64,000 nucleotides of DNA, taken from assembly GCA_963708325.1 (NCBI GenBank), contig OY970203.1, positions 248,001-312,000 of the forward strand, in the 5' to 3' direction. Source of the DNA: G963708325 sp963708325 (GTDB taxonomy: Bacteria > Actinomycetota > Thermoleophilia > Solirubrobacterales > 70-9). The number at the start of each line of letters is the position of its first letter. Positions within the stretch are counted from its first letter, which is position 1. The notes beneath the pieces were generated by a model. That model saw only the letters and a program-made list of their open reading frames with translations, had not been told where the DNA came from and made no database searches. Below, one piece after another: positions 45,801-53,387 of this stretch. The position numbers were made by a program, and so were the translations under genes.

Positions 45801-48800
45801 TGCGCGTAGCCGGCGTCGGATCGACATTGCCGACCGGATCGGTGGCTTTGACATAGAAGGTGTGCGGCCCCTCGGCCAGATAGGGCGTGGTGTAGCCGTC
45901 GCTTGGACAGGCCGCGAAGGGGTCGGTGTCGATGCGGCACTGGAATGTTGAGCCCGACTCAGTTGAGCTGTAGGCAAAGGCCGGCGTCGGCGGGGTGTTT
46001 CCGCTTGGCCCCGAAGTAATCGTCGTCTGCGGTGGCGTCGAGTCCTCGCTGTAGGTGACGGCGCTGGTCGAGCAGTCCGAGACGTTGCCGGCGGCGTCGA
46101 TGGCCGTGGCGTGGTAGCTGGTCGAGGAATCGTCGGCGACCGAGACGGCGATCCCAGGCGATGTGAAGCTGGCGGCAGAGCCGGTTCCCGCCGCCGAGCC
46201 CGAGCAGTCCGACGTCGTGTAGAGCTTGACCGTCGACCCCGACTCGGCCGAGCCGAGGATCTTCGGCGAGTTGTCGTTCGCCGGCGAGGCCGGGGCGGTC
46301 GAGGAGAGGGTCGGCTTGGCCGGCTTGGTCGAGTCCTCGCTGTAGGTGACGGCGCTGGTCGAGCAGTCCGAGACGTTGCCGGCGGCGTCGGTGGCCGTGG
46401 CGTGGTAGCTGGTCGAGGAATCGTCGGCGACCGAGACGGCGATCCCAGGCGAAGTGAAGCTGGCGGCAGAGCCGGTTCCCGCCGCCGAGCCCGAGCAGTC
46501 CGACGTCGTGTAGAGCTTGACCGTCGACCCCGACTCGGCCGAGCCGAGGATCTTCGGCGAGTTGTCGTTCGCCGGCGAGGCCGGGGCGGTCGAGGAGAGG
46601 GTCGGCTTGGCCGGCTTGGTCGAGTCCTCGCTGTAGGTGACGGCACTGGTCGAGCAGTCCGAGACGTTGCCGGCGGCGTCGGTGGCCGTGGCGTGGTAGC
46701 TGGTCGAGGAATCGTCGGCGACCGAGACGGCGATCCCAGGCGAAGTGAAGCTGGCGGCAGAGCCGGTTCCCGCCGCCGAGCCCGAGCAGTCCGACGTCGT
46801 GTAGAGCTTGACCGTCGAGCCTGACTCGGCCGAGCCGAGGATCTTCGGCGAGTTGTCGTTCGCCGGCGAGGCCGGGGCGGTCGAGGAGAGGGTCGGCTTG
46901 GCCGGCTTGGTGGTGTCGACGGTGAAGTCGCGAGTGGCCGGGCTGTCGTCGCTGTTTCCGGCCGGATCGCTGGCCTTGACTCGGAAGGTGTAGGAGCCGT
47001 CGGCTAGGGCGCTGCTTGGAGTGTGGCTGGCCCCGGGGCCCGAGCAGGGGCCGAAGTTTGCCGTTCCCTGGTCGATCGAGCATTGAAAGGTCGAGCCGGA
47101 CTCGTTGGCCGAGAAGGCGAAGGTCGGCTGATTGTTGCTGGTCGGGCCGGAGGGACCGGAGTCGATTGAGCTGTCGGGGGCAGTCCGATCAACGGTCACC
47201 GTCCAACTATCGGCCGGCGAGACATGGCCGGCCCGATCAGTCGCCGTGACACTGATTGTGTGCTGGGCCTCGCTGTAATCGGCGGTGTTGAAACTGAAAT
47301 TGCTCAGATCGAGCGAGCAGCTATCGGTGCTGGTGCTGCAGGTCTGCGTCGCCGAGGCCTTCTCCGTGCCATCGACCTTGACCGAGATACTGGCCACGCC
47401 GGAGCGCTGGGTGGTGTTGTCCTGGGTCGAGCCATCGGTGGCGTGGACCGAGAGTCCGAAACTGCCGTTGATCTGCTGGCCCGCTTTGTCCTTCAGCGTC
47501 CCGGTCTCGCTGATCGTCGGCGCGCTGTGATCAACCTTGGCGGTGATCTGCCGCTGGCTCGCCGCCTGCGCCGCGCTCGCCCATTGCCCGCTCGGATCCT
47601 TGGCATCAACGGTCAGCTTCTGGTACCCCTCCGGCAGGGCGCCGGCGTCATAAGTCAGGGCCGTGAGGTTGTGCGGCGCCGTGGTGTAGGGCAGGGTGAT
47701 CGTCGTGTCGGCGACGCAGGGTGCGGCGCTGGCCCCAGTGCAGGTGTCGGTCACCGTCTGGGTGCTCTGCCCGCCGTTGTTATCGGTTGGAACGGTGAGC
47801 GACGCGGCAATGAGGCCAAGGCCCTGGTCACGGAGCTGAGGGTTGAGCGTCTTTTGCCCATTATCGATCCAGCTACTTGGCGCAGTGCCTGGCGAGACGA
47901 CAGTCGGCGGCCAATCATCGCCGAGGGTGATCGCCGTCCCCCCGACGTAGGCGTCGTGGTAGTAGGAGAGGTTGACCTGGTTGTTAGCCCGAAGGCCAAC
48001 GGCAACCTGGGTGCCGGTGTTCTCCGGAACACCACTGCTGTGGAGACCCGGATAGACATGCAGATTCTGGTCGCTCTGCGGTCCGGTCCAGTTCTCAGTC
48101 CCGGTCCAGTTGCCATAGCTGGGGCTCCAGATTCCACCGAAGAGGCGCGGATCACCCTGCCCGTCACCATGACGAGCAAAATAGGTGTCATTCATATACA
48201 GGTCATGAATGAATGCCGACCCTGGCGCCGTGTAGTACCACTCACCGGTCGCGGTTACGGAATAAGTGAAGCCAGGCTTGGCGTAGACATAGAGACCGTG
48301 GTTATTGGCTTGCGCATAGCCGTAGCAGGTCTGGCCATTGGCCGGGTCGCAGGTCTTCGCCATCACGTATTTCCCGGGGGTAGCGTTCGTCCAACTGGTC
48401 CAATAATTGAGCCCGGTCTGATTGACGGTTTGATACCAAGCCCAGGTCGCCTCGGGGAAGGTCATCGTCGGGTCGATCAGGATCGGGTAGGCGTAATCGG
48501 CGCCGCGATGATCGGTGACCAGTTTCAGGGCGCTCCCGTCGACCCGGAGCGACGTCTTGACGTCTTGGCCTTGGGCGTCGATTCCGATCGGTGCCGGGAC
48601 TGCAAGGATCGGCTTTCCGTCCTTGACGACAGCGGCCCCGCCCCCGGGAGTTTCCTGGAGGTCCGCGCCTGCGGGTAGGTTGAGGTCCAAGGCGATGACC
48701 TCGGGGCTGTCGGCGGAGCGAAGCTGGACCAGCGCCTCAAGCCCTTCGGCCGTCGGCATTGCGACGAGGTCGGTGTCGGTTGCGATGTTCGGATAGAACG

Positions 48801-49410
48801 CGGTGTCGCCGTCGAGGATCCGGGCCGGCGCCGGGTTGGCCGGCGCGGACGGAGCCTCAACCGCGACGTTGGCGTCGGGGAGGTCGATCCCATCGCCGAT
48901 GTCGACGGGAACGGAGATATCGGCGAGCGGGTTGGCTGGGGCGTAGGCGGTGCCCTGCCGGTCCAGGCTCAGATCGACTGGCGCCTTCTGGCCCGAGTCC
49001 GTTCTTGCCCGCAAGGGGATCGTCGACTCGACGATCTGATCGGGCTGGCCCGGGCCCCCATCGATGCGAGCGCTCGTGTCGCTGAGGTATTTGACGACCT
49101 CGGACGGTGGGACGAGCTCGCTCGGATCGACCTGCCGCGAGTCTAGGAAGCGGGAGAACTGTTCGCGCAGGAGGCTGGCCGCGTCGCCGTCGCTGAGCCC
49201 CGCATAGGCGATGCGGGACCTCTGTCGCTCCGCTTCAGCGTCGGCGCTTTGCAGCTCCGCCTGGCGCGCCGAATCCTGAGCGTCGGTTTCGCGGGCAAGC
49301 TGGTCGAGCAGCGCTTGGCCTTGCGGCGTCGACCCGGGGGCCGAGCTATCGGCCGAGATGTCCGACTGGGGATCGTCGGCAACGGCGATCGTGGGCAGGC
49401 CCGAGGCCAC
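39865..49410 (-). CDS. Giant secreted YD/RHS-repeat protein with Ig-like and beta-helix domains
   Basis: 3181 aa from GTG 49410. In order: an N-terminal region with LIDPTMTFPEATW, several Ig-like domains including three nearly identical 97-residue repeats, two beta-helix blocks (SGNTVTDNGGKAIVYSSASG), a DUF6531-type segment (LPLQFTRVYNSGDPSDAGLG), then over 20 YD repeats. It closes with an RHS core (GARAYDPSLGHFTSEDP) and a 150-residue hydrophobic tip. No signal peptide is present from this start. One is encoded in frame upstream (RLRVALAVFVLVVASGLPTI), but without a normal start codon. A one-base loss in the G5 run 49500-49504 would join it to TTG 49509. Probably exported; possible polymorphic toxin. 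Confidence 0.9.
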   Translation of the reverse strand: MASGLPTIAVADDPQSDISADSSAPGSTPQGQALLDQLARETDAQDSARQAELQSADAEAERQRSRIAYAGLSDGDAASLLREQFSRFLDSRQVDPSELVPPSEVVKYLSDTSARIDGGPGQPDQIVESTIPLRARTDSGQKAPVDLSLDRQGTAYAPANPLADISVPVDIGDGIDLPDANVAVEAPSAPANPAPARILDGDTAFYPNIATDTDLVAMPTAEGLEALVQLRSADSPEVIALDLNLPAGADLQETPGGGAAVVKDGKPILAVPAPIGIDAQGQDVKTSLRVDGSALKLVTDHRGADYAYPILIDPTMTFPEATWAWYQTVNQTGLNYWTSWTNATPGKYVMAKTCDPANGQTCYGYAQANNHGLYVYAKPGFTYSVTATGEWYYTAPGSAFIHDLYMNDTYFARHGDGQGDPRLFGGIWSPSYGNWTGTENWTGPQSDQNLHVYPGLHSSGVPENTGTQVAVGLRANNQVNLSYYHDAYVGGTAITLGDDWPPTVVSPGTAPSSWIDNGQKTLNPQLRDQGLGLIAASLTVPTDNNGGQSTQTVTDTCTGASAAPCVADTTITLPYTTAPHNLTALTYDAGALPEGYQKLTVDAKDPSGQWASAAQAASQRQITAKVDHSAPTISETGTLKDKAGQQINGSFGLSVHATDGSTQDNTTQRSGVASISVKVDGTEKASATQTCSTSTDSCSLDLSNFSFNTADYSEAQHTISVTATDRAGHVSPADSWTVTVDRTAPDSSIDSGPSGPTSNNQPTFAFSANESGSTFQCSIDQGTANFGPCSGPGASHTPSSALADGSYTFRVKASDPAGNSDDSPATRDFTVDTTKPAKPTLSSTAPASPANDNSPKILGSAESGSTVKLYTTSDCSGSAAGTGSAASFTSPGIAVSVADDSSTSYHATATDAAGNVSDCSTSAVTYSEDSTKPAKPTLSSTAPASPANDNSPKILGSAESGSTVKLYTTSDCSGSAAGTGSAASFTSPGIAVSVADDSSTSYHATATDAAGNVSDCSTSAVTYSEDSTKPAKPTLSSTAPASPANDNSPKILGSAESGSTVKLYTTSDCSGSAAGTGSAASFTSPGIAVSVADDSSTSYHATAIDAAGNVSDCSTSAVTYSEDSTPPQTTITSGPSGNTPPTPAFAYSSTESGSTFQCRIDTDPFAACPSDGYTTPYLAEGPHTFYVKATDPVGNVDPTPATRSFTVDRELPSTITGNTTLHSGDPYTGDSVTIPVGVTVTVDPGATVKLSGALTVNGTLDVQGTGASPALFTSSANSSSCQSPGVGQWTGIDLHSSSSTLDHAEVRYATNGVTVTGTVSPSITNSNVHDNCQVGVKVANDGSPLISGNTVQSNGDRGIYLANGGNGDVAGNTVTDNGANGIAYTACCAQQGQVKIHDNVVRNNVGDGINVSQPVNASWNVQGQTLSGNTVTDNGGKAIVYSSASGSLPADIDENPVPTGNGSNAIWLRGHVAQSTTWSDHGYPLVVMAQYGVAVESGATLTLSPGVVLKGEYGASSFFDVAGALNAQGTAANRIVLSSIRDDSVDGDTNGDGSATSPAPGDWGGLAIESSTANSTLDHVEVRYGTDGISLTGGASPTITHSTVRDNAWDGIRGGSPQITDDTIEDNGLLGIYVDGGGSQEIARNTVVDNGGTGIAYTPCCAQQGVVRIDDNVVRGNQGDGINVSQAFGGYWNVDGGTLAGNTVTDNSGKAIVYSSATGSLPPDIDENADLTGNGSNAVWLRGDVAQNTTWSDHGYPLVLMPQYGVRVESAATLTLSPGLVVKGDYGTSSFLDVLGALDAEGTPANPITFTSTRDDAIGGDTNSDGSATQPAAGDWGGIAIDAASAHGVIDYANIANAVEGFQVISCSGGCATPSTVRHSRFTNNTIGVYANEQPSLVTWSSFHGNTMAITKNGAVTAEPNNDYGSASGPKPYGSGDPVGSAIDPFPWNFLRSAFGALQGLSSQGGLHLDPVVVSTGQLVNAHTDLRLTGKSLPLQFTRVYNSGDPSDAGLGPGWSHSGLISAIELESGDVVVRRADGRQDTFTKTQSVYTAPSGVHDTLTKNQDGTYSLTTLDRTVYAFNRSGRIATITDDHGLVTTYGYDSGGRLVSITDPSGQQLSFGYDSSNHITDITDSTGRHVHFNYSPSGDLVKATNALGGETEYAYDTQNRLTSITDPRGHTILTNTYDGQGRIIAQRDGLNHLWSADYSSGQTAVTAPEGGTATYGFDGQGRLISEADALGHTTSYGYDSQGNINSVHRPGGADWSLSYDTAGNLSSATDPGGGVRAYAYDGHNRLTSYTDPRNKTWTYGWSNANDLTSISDPASNTTTLTHNGAGQPLTITDANNHTTSYAYDSRGNLASLTDPLGHTTSYGYDSDNYLTSRAQPGLSAETFIRSALGDLLSRTTPDGNTTSYDYDANGILASMTDPGGNLWQIERNAAEFPTAYVDPLGHRTEISYNGDFKPTLVTDRRSEETHYSYDLADRLTQIQRPEGDSWQFAYDGRGNRTTVTDPRGHTTDYQYDLLDRLTEADEPLSTVSSYGYDPAGNLTSVSDPRGHETDFAYDALGRMTEVDQPLGKTTAFTYDGVGNRLTRTTALGSLSYAYDAADRLASISNGASVLRAYGYDDANRLLSATDADHQATTFGYDDDGNVTTLDDGRGQTVARGFDSRGDLTSQIDGRGALSFGYDAAGRMTSLTDPESQNLGFTYDPEGNLTEADLPNGAATTNSYDDDGRLTATTSQTGSTTLQSFTYTYDAAGNRTAQTDRLGAQTGYIYDALNRLTEFDPPSAPAVSYGYDGAGNRTTVGGTSYSYNALNQLTASSEGTSYSYDGAGRLSQKSNGSQTTTYGWNPLDELVSVDDGSQTTTYSYDGLGRRSERSQGPSLESAHYGDLGDLPILDTDSSGQIVQTYVQGPTGLAEERADSQTSFPLADVHGDITTMSDASGAVSSRQSYDPWGTQLAGPTQAMGYLGSYERRSDPSTGLVQMGARAYDPSLGHFTSEDPVLGHPGLGQSNDRYGYVWDNPLNVYDLDGQSPCPPASLTPPFAEDACKWTTKAISNTGAWLVNAGNQGMTWGVNTLNPILNVACPLSPPGLSPITALCASRYPGYVEDVSSFALNSPLYKFAARNAAVCVEAGGIAAGVVGVYALAFAPSEPLATPTAAVLGCAAGVGANEGLSRLAGL
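46041..46913 (-). repeat. Three tandem 291-bp repeats inside the RHS gene
   Basis: A 291-bp unit occurs three times in a row with only a few base differences (units about 46041-46331, 46332-46622, 46623-46913). Each encodes a 97-residue Ig-like module beginning STKPAKPTLSSTAPASP. The near identity at the DNA level indicates recent duplication or ongoing homogenisation. Copy number could vary by recombination. Confidence 0.92.
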
Positions 49411-49633
49411 AACGAGAACGAAAACCGCGAGAGCTACGCGAAGCCTCGAGCGACCCGGGGACGGCTTCGCTCTCCGCCTCTTTGAATTCAGACGCGCCGC
49501 CCCCGTTCAACCTGACGCGACTGTTTCCCCGGAACCCCCAAGACCGAGGGCCAGTATGGGCGGCCTGCCCTAGGAACGCATCACCAATTCTGGGTATCTA
49601 TTTGTTTCTGTCGGCGGCCGGCTTCTGGGCGAT
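49411..49633. other. Leader between propeller gene and RHS gene
   Basis: The first 80 bp encode the probable RHS signal peptide described for the RHS gene. The remainder, up to the propeller-gene stop, shows no other gene. Confidence 0.5.
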
Positions 49634-51541
49634 TTACGATCGGGAGAGGATGACTCGCCGGCGGACGGTCTTAGCGTTACCGAAGGCGTCCTTACCTCGG
49701 GCCTTGGCCCGAACCGTGATCGGACCATTGCCAAGCTGATGACGGGCCGGATTTGAAAGCTGAACGTCGACGCCGCGGCTCGAGCCACTCGATACACGAA
49801 ATGTCGCTGAGCCGACCCGGGCTCCGTTTCGCATCAGGTGGAGCCAGCCGTGGCAAGGACCATGTTGCTCGGCCTTCGGGCAGCCGATCCTCAGATGGGC
49901 CAGGCCATTGCTAACCGCGGCCCGGCGGGGGCCAATCGTCACCCTGGGGGGAATCGCCTCCTTGGAGATCAGCCGGGTCTGGGCCCCGGAGGCTGCCGAC
50001 GCACTCGCTCGAGCTGCCGCGGTCGTGGTGTCGGTCCCGACGGTGCGGGCGTAAATGTCGCCGAGCTTGTCGGTATCGCTGCGAACCAGAGCCTCTGCGG
50101 TTCGGAAGGAGATGACGTCGAAGTCGCCCCAGCCCCCGGCCCAGACGGCGGGAAGGTCAGCGCTCTTGCTGAACGGCCCCGTGGAGATCAAGCGGGTGGT
50201 GCCGTCGTCCCATTCATAGACATCGGATTGATCGTCCTCGTCCGCGCTGACCAATCGTTCCTTGGTGTGGAAGACGACCTTTGAGCCGTCAGAGGAAACG
50301 GCGTCAGTGAAGGCGTTGAAGGGACCGTTGCCGCCCTGGGGCCCGGTCGAGAGCAGCGTGAACTGATCGCCGGAGCGCTCGTAGAGATCGATCGAGGAGT
50401 CGGTGTCGCTGGGATCGAGGCGCTGATCGGTCTCGAAGACCACTTTCGATCCGTCGTCGGAAACGCCGCCGAAGAGCGCGTAGCAGTCACCGTAGGCATC
50501 GCCGCAGTCGGCGTCCGTGGGCGAAGGACCGGAGATCAACTTGTAGGTATCCCCATACCGCTGGTAGAGATCCATGTGTTCGTCTTGGTCGTCGGCCGTG
50601 AGCTTGCGCTCACTGCTGAAGTACACGTGGCTTCCGTCGGGGGTCGAACCACCCCACCTCGGATGATCGACCGGGTAGTCGGAAGGCAGCGGATTCAGCC
50701 AGGTCGTCTGTCCGTGGTAGCGGTCGAAGAGCCCGTCCGAGGGCCCGGTCTTCCCGGCAAGATCCATACTGCTCTGGAAGAAAGCGTGGCTGCCGTCGGG
50801 AGTCGAACTGAGAAAGCGTGAGAGCTCGCCAAGAGGTGGCTGCAGCGTGCCGGAATCGTCTCCAGGCCCGGTCGAGACGAGGTAGGTGGTGTCACCGTAG
50901 CGCTCGAAGACATCCTGGTGGTTATCAGGATCAGGCGGGGCGTAATGGGCGTAGCTGTTGAAGAAGACGTGGCGGCCATCCTCGGAGTTCCCCGCGAACT
51001 CGGCGGCATAGCTGGCGGGGTGGGGATCACCCATCAGGTCCAGGCCCGGATAGTGGGCCGAGATCAGCGTGATCTGGCCGTTGTGCCATTCGTAGATGTC
51101 CCAGAAGAACTCGCGATGGTCGAAGTCGTCGACGTCATCGGGGGTCAAGGACGCCTGGGTCTCGAAGAAGACCCGCGTGCCGTCGGAGGACATACCGAGG
51201 AGATCCGCCCCCTGATGAATCGGCGTGCCGTCGGGGTAGGTCGAGATCAGCTTGGTCTGACCCTCGAAGCGCTGGTAGACATCCCTGTTGCCGTTGACAT
51301 CTTCAGGAACGAGCTGACGATCGGTGCCGAAGATGAACCGGCTGCCATCGTCACTGACCCCGCCGCAGACCGGCGCCGAGCCCTCGCACATCGCAAGCCC
51401 CGGGAAGCGGTAGGCCGAGGCCGGGGACGCTCCGATTGCCAGAGCGGAGATGAGGGCGACGAGAAGAGTGACGCCATACCGCATTCTCCGGCCGCGTTTC
51501 GAGCGCGCCGCCCAACGCCTGCCTGAGTCTGCTCCAGACAC
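49634..51541 (-). CDS. Secreted TolB-like propeller protein
   Basis: 635 aa from GTG 51541 (ATG 51484 also possible). The signal peptide is MRYGVTLLVALISALAIGAS ending at ASPASA. The bulk is repeated blades of the type SDDGSRFIFGTDRQLVPEDV, SSDGTRVFFETQASLTPDDV, SPDGSHVYFSSERKLTADD, each followed by a YQRYGDTYKLIS strand, as in WD40-like/TolB propellers. The C-terminal 110 residues form an Ig-like or similar domain with two Cys. It lies upstream of the RHS gene on the same strand and probably belongs to the same surface module. Confidence 0.85.
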   Translation of the reverse strand: MSGADSGRRWAARSKRGRRMRYGVTLLVALISALAIGASPASAYRFPGLAMCEGSAPVCGGVSDDGSRFIFGTDRQLVPEDVNGNRDVYQRFEGQTKLISTYPDGTPIHQGADLLGMSSDGTRVFFETQASLTPDDVDDFDHREFFWDIYEWHNGQITLISAHYPGLDLMGDPHPASYAAEFAGNSEDGRHVFFNSYAHYAPPDPDNHQDVFERYGDTTYLVSTGPGDDSGTLQPPLGELSRFLSSTPDGSHAFFQSSMDLAGKTGPSDGLFDRYHGQTTWLNPLPSDYPVDHPRWGGSTPDGSHVYFSSERKLTADDQDEHMDLYQRYGDTYKLISGPSPTDADCGDAYGDCYALFGGVSDDGSKVVFETDQRLDPSDTDSSIDLYERSGDQFTLLSTGPQGGNGPFNAFTDAVSSDGSKVVFHTKERLVSADEDDQSDVYEWDDGTTRLISTGPFSKSADLPAVWAGGWGDFDVISFRTAEALVRSDTDKLGDIYARTVGTDTTTAAARASASAASGAQTRLISKEAIPPRVTIGPRRAAVSNGLAHLRIGCPKAEQHGPCHGWLHLMRNGARVGSATFRVSSGSSRGVDVQLSNPARHQLGNGPITVRAKARGKDAFGNAKTVRRRVILSRS

Positions 51542-51669
51542 CCTGCCGTCATTCTCGACCCCGAGGTCGTCGAACTAAAGGCGTCGCGGGCAGAACTTTG
51601 ACTATTAGGTAGCTGCAGCGAGGCTTGCACAGCCTGAAATGCCACGTGGCCTCGGCCCGGACCGGGCCA

Positions 51670-51999
51670 TCAACGGCCGGCTCGTTTCTTGTCGCCGGCG
51701 GCGTGGCGGCGATAGAGACGGTCGCGCAGGGCCGGATCGGTCTTGACGCGCTCGATTAGCAAACCCTCCCGGTATTCAGGAAAGTAGTCGGCAGGTAGAT
51801 CAAGCGCTTCAGCAACTCGCCGGGCTAGGTCGGTGCTTGTCGCTTTGCTCTCGCGACCGCGGAGGACGCGCGATAGATGAGCCGGATTGACCTCAGCGTC
51901 TCGGGCCAGCGAGCGGAGGCTCATCCCGCGCTCCCGCAAGATCCGGGGTACTTCCTCAGTGAAGGGGCGCTCTGACCAGCGCTTAGACACCGTCGTCAA
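51670..51999 (-). CDS. XRE-family helix-turn-helix regulator
   Basis: 109 aa. HTH: EVPRILRERGMSLRSLARDA, then EVNPAHLSRVLRGRESKAT, typical XRE domain around residues 16-70, followed by DLARRVAEALDLPADYF. A C-terminal basic tail follows. It lies just inside the right end of the element, 113 bp from the attR core, where regulators of excision often sit. ATG 51999. Confidence 0.9.
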   Translation of the reverse strand: MTTVSKRWSERPFTEEVPRILRERGMSLRSLARDAEVNPAHLSRVLRGRESKATSTDLARRVAEALDLPADYFPEYREGLLIERVKTDPALRDRLYRRHAAGDKKRAGR

Positions 52000-52112
52000 G
52001 TATCGCCGGCTCTCGGGGCGGGCGCATCGATCCGGGCGGCTTGACCTTCGTGAGCGCTATCTTTGTTGACCAGGTAGGCAACAAGGCTCTCGACACTTTT
52101 TCCTCAACTGCC

Positions 52113-52119
52113 TTGGCGA
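52113..52119. repeat. attR core of the element
   Basis: TTGGCGA, second copy of the 7-bp core (first at 12220-12226). To the right is the kinase coding sequence, to the left element DNA (CTCAACTGCC before the repeat). Confidence 0.88.
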
Positions 52120-52528
52120 TCAGGTTGTCGACCGCCTGCGAGATCCGCTCCGGCACGGCCACCAGGGTGGCGGCGCCGGCGTTCCAGCGCAGCTCGATCG
52201 GATCGGCGACGATCCGCCGCCAGCGCTCGATCGCCGCCTGCAGCAGCGGCCTGCCGGCGACGGGGCGCGGCCGCGGCGACGGCGGCTCTCCCCACACCAC
52301 CGCCTCCAGGTCGGCGAGCGCCGTTCGCGCCAGCTCCAGCTGGGAGCCCGTGCCCTCCCCTGCCGGAGCGCCGAGGGCGAGCGCCTGCAGCGAGCGGCGC
52401 AGCTCGTGCACCGCCCGGCGCAGGTCACGGCGGCGGCGCCCGTCGCGAACGCGGTCGCGCACCAGTTCCAGCGCCAGGCAGGTCGCGAGCGGCCATCCCG
52501 CCGCCACCGTGTCGGGCGCCGCCCTCAC
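52113..52528 (-). pseudogene. Histidine kinase, N-terminal fragment right of the element
   Basis: Starts at GTG 52528, overlapping the response-regulator stop (GTGA). It encodes a membrane-free kinase N-terminus with the phospho-acceptor H-box AVHELRRSLQAL (His41) and the dimerisation helices, then ERISQAVDNLIA, where the element interrupts the N-box. The frame continues into element DNA to 51983, giving a 181-aa chimera with no ATP-binding domain, so it cannot phosphorylate. Confidence 0.9.
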
Positions 52529-53238
52529 CCGTCGATCAGTCGGTAGCCGACGCCCCAGCAGTTGACGACGTAGCGGGCGTGCTCCGGATCGAGCTTTCGC
52601 CGCAGGCGGCTGGCATGCGAGTCCAGGGTGCGCGTCCTTCCCATCGCCCGAAAGCCCCAGACGTCGCGCAGCAGCTCCTCCTTGGTGAACACGCGCAGCG
52701 GTTCGGCGGCCAGCGTGCGCAGCAGCGCGAACTCCTTGTTGGCCAGCCTCACCCGGCGCTCTCCGACCCGCACTTCGCGGGTGGAGGGATCGACGAACAG
52801 CTCGCCCACCCTGATCGCGCCCTCGCGACGGCCGTTGCGACGGCGCAGCACGGCGGCTATGCGGCCGGCCAGCTCCGGGTACGAGAACGGCTTGGTCACG
52901 TAGTCGTCGGCCCCCTCGACGAAGCCGCGCACGCGGTCGGCCTCGGCGGCGCGGCCGCTGAGGACAATCACCGGCAGCAGCGGGTCGTAGCGGCCGGTGG
53001 CCCCCTCGGAGCGGCGGATCTCGCGCAGCACGTCGAGCCCGCCGGCGTCGGGAAGGACGAGGTCGAGGAGAAGCAGGTCCGGCGCCTTGTAGTGGCAGTG
53101 GCGCAGCGCGTCGCCGGCGCACTCGGCGGCAAGCGGCGTGTAGCGGTCGGCGGCGAGGTGGTCGCAGAGCAGCTCGCGCGTCGGCGCGTCGTCTTCGCAC
53201 ACCACCACCGTGGCGAGGGAGCTGACCTCGGGAAGCAT
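52525..53238 (-). CDS. OmpR-family response regulator (partner of the disrupted kinase)
   Basis: 237 aa. Receiver: VVVCEDDAPTRELL (acidic pair), phospho-acceptor in LLLLDLVLPDAGG, LSGR and YVTKPFSYPELA (conserved Lys). DNA-binding winged helix: NKEFALLRTLAAEPLRVFTK, RTLDSHASRLRRKL, GVGYRLI. Full length. It stands next to the interrupted kinase gene and the downstream cpaB-like gene, so before the insertion it probably regulated the Tad cluster. The cognate kinase is broken, so its phosphorylation must now come from elsewhere. Confidence 0.95.
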   Translation of the reverse strand: MLPEVSSLATVVVCEDDAPTRELLCDHLAADRYTPLAAECAGDALRHCHYKAPDLLLLDLVLPDAGGLDVLREIRRSEGATGRYDPLLPVIVLSGRAAEADRVRGFVEGADDYVTKPFSYPELAGRIAAVLRRRNGRREGAIRVGELFVDPSTREVRVGERRVRLANKEFALLRTLAAEPLRVFTKEELLRDVWGFRAMGRTRTLDSHASRLRRKLDPEHARYVVNCWGVGYRLIDG

Positions 53239-53387
53239 GCCCGCCTAAGGGGGCGGCCGCCCCGTCTCTCCCCCCGCCGTGAGGGAATGATCCGGGCCGG
53301 CTAGGGGACATCCCCAATAGGCAGGGGACCGGTGCCGTGGAAGCCTGGGGTCGAATCAGCTACCCCCCAAGCAAGGAGGCAATCTCG

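Larger units (their letters stand above)
12220..52119. mobile_element. 39.9-kb integrative element with serine integrase and defence/effector cargo
   Basis: It is bounded by a 7-bp direct repeat TTGGCGA (12220-12226 and 52113-52119), 39,893 bp apart. The flanking chromosomal halves rebuild one intact histidine-kinase gene. A large serine integrase begins 48 bp inside the left boundary, the usual placement. Base composition and codon use are visibly less GC-rich than the flanks. The cargo includes a methylase operon, SIR2 and HEPN-like proteins, PD-(D/E)XK nuclease, DUF488 proteins, a Ser/Thr kinase, RHS and secreted proteins. There are no recognisable conjugation, replication or virion genes, so how it moves between cells is unclear. 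Confidence 0.92.

Noticed and set aside
46111..46824. Plus-strand 237-codon repetitive frame
   Set aside because: Mirror image of the 291-bp repeats of the RHS gene; Arg/Gly low complexity.
46041..46913. CRISPR-like array
   Set aside because: Regular 291-bp repeats, but they are coding Ig-like modules without spacers; no CRISPR array found anywhere in the window despite a Cas4-like nuclease.
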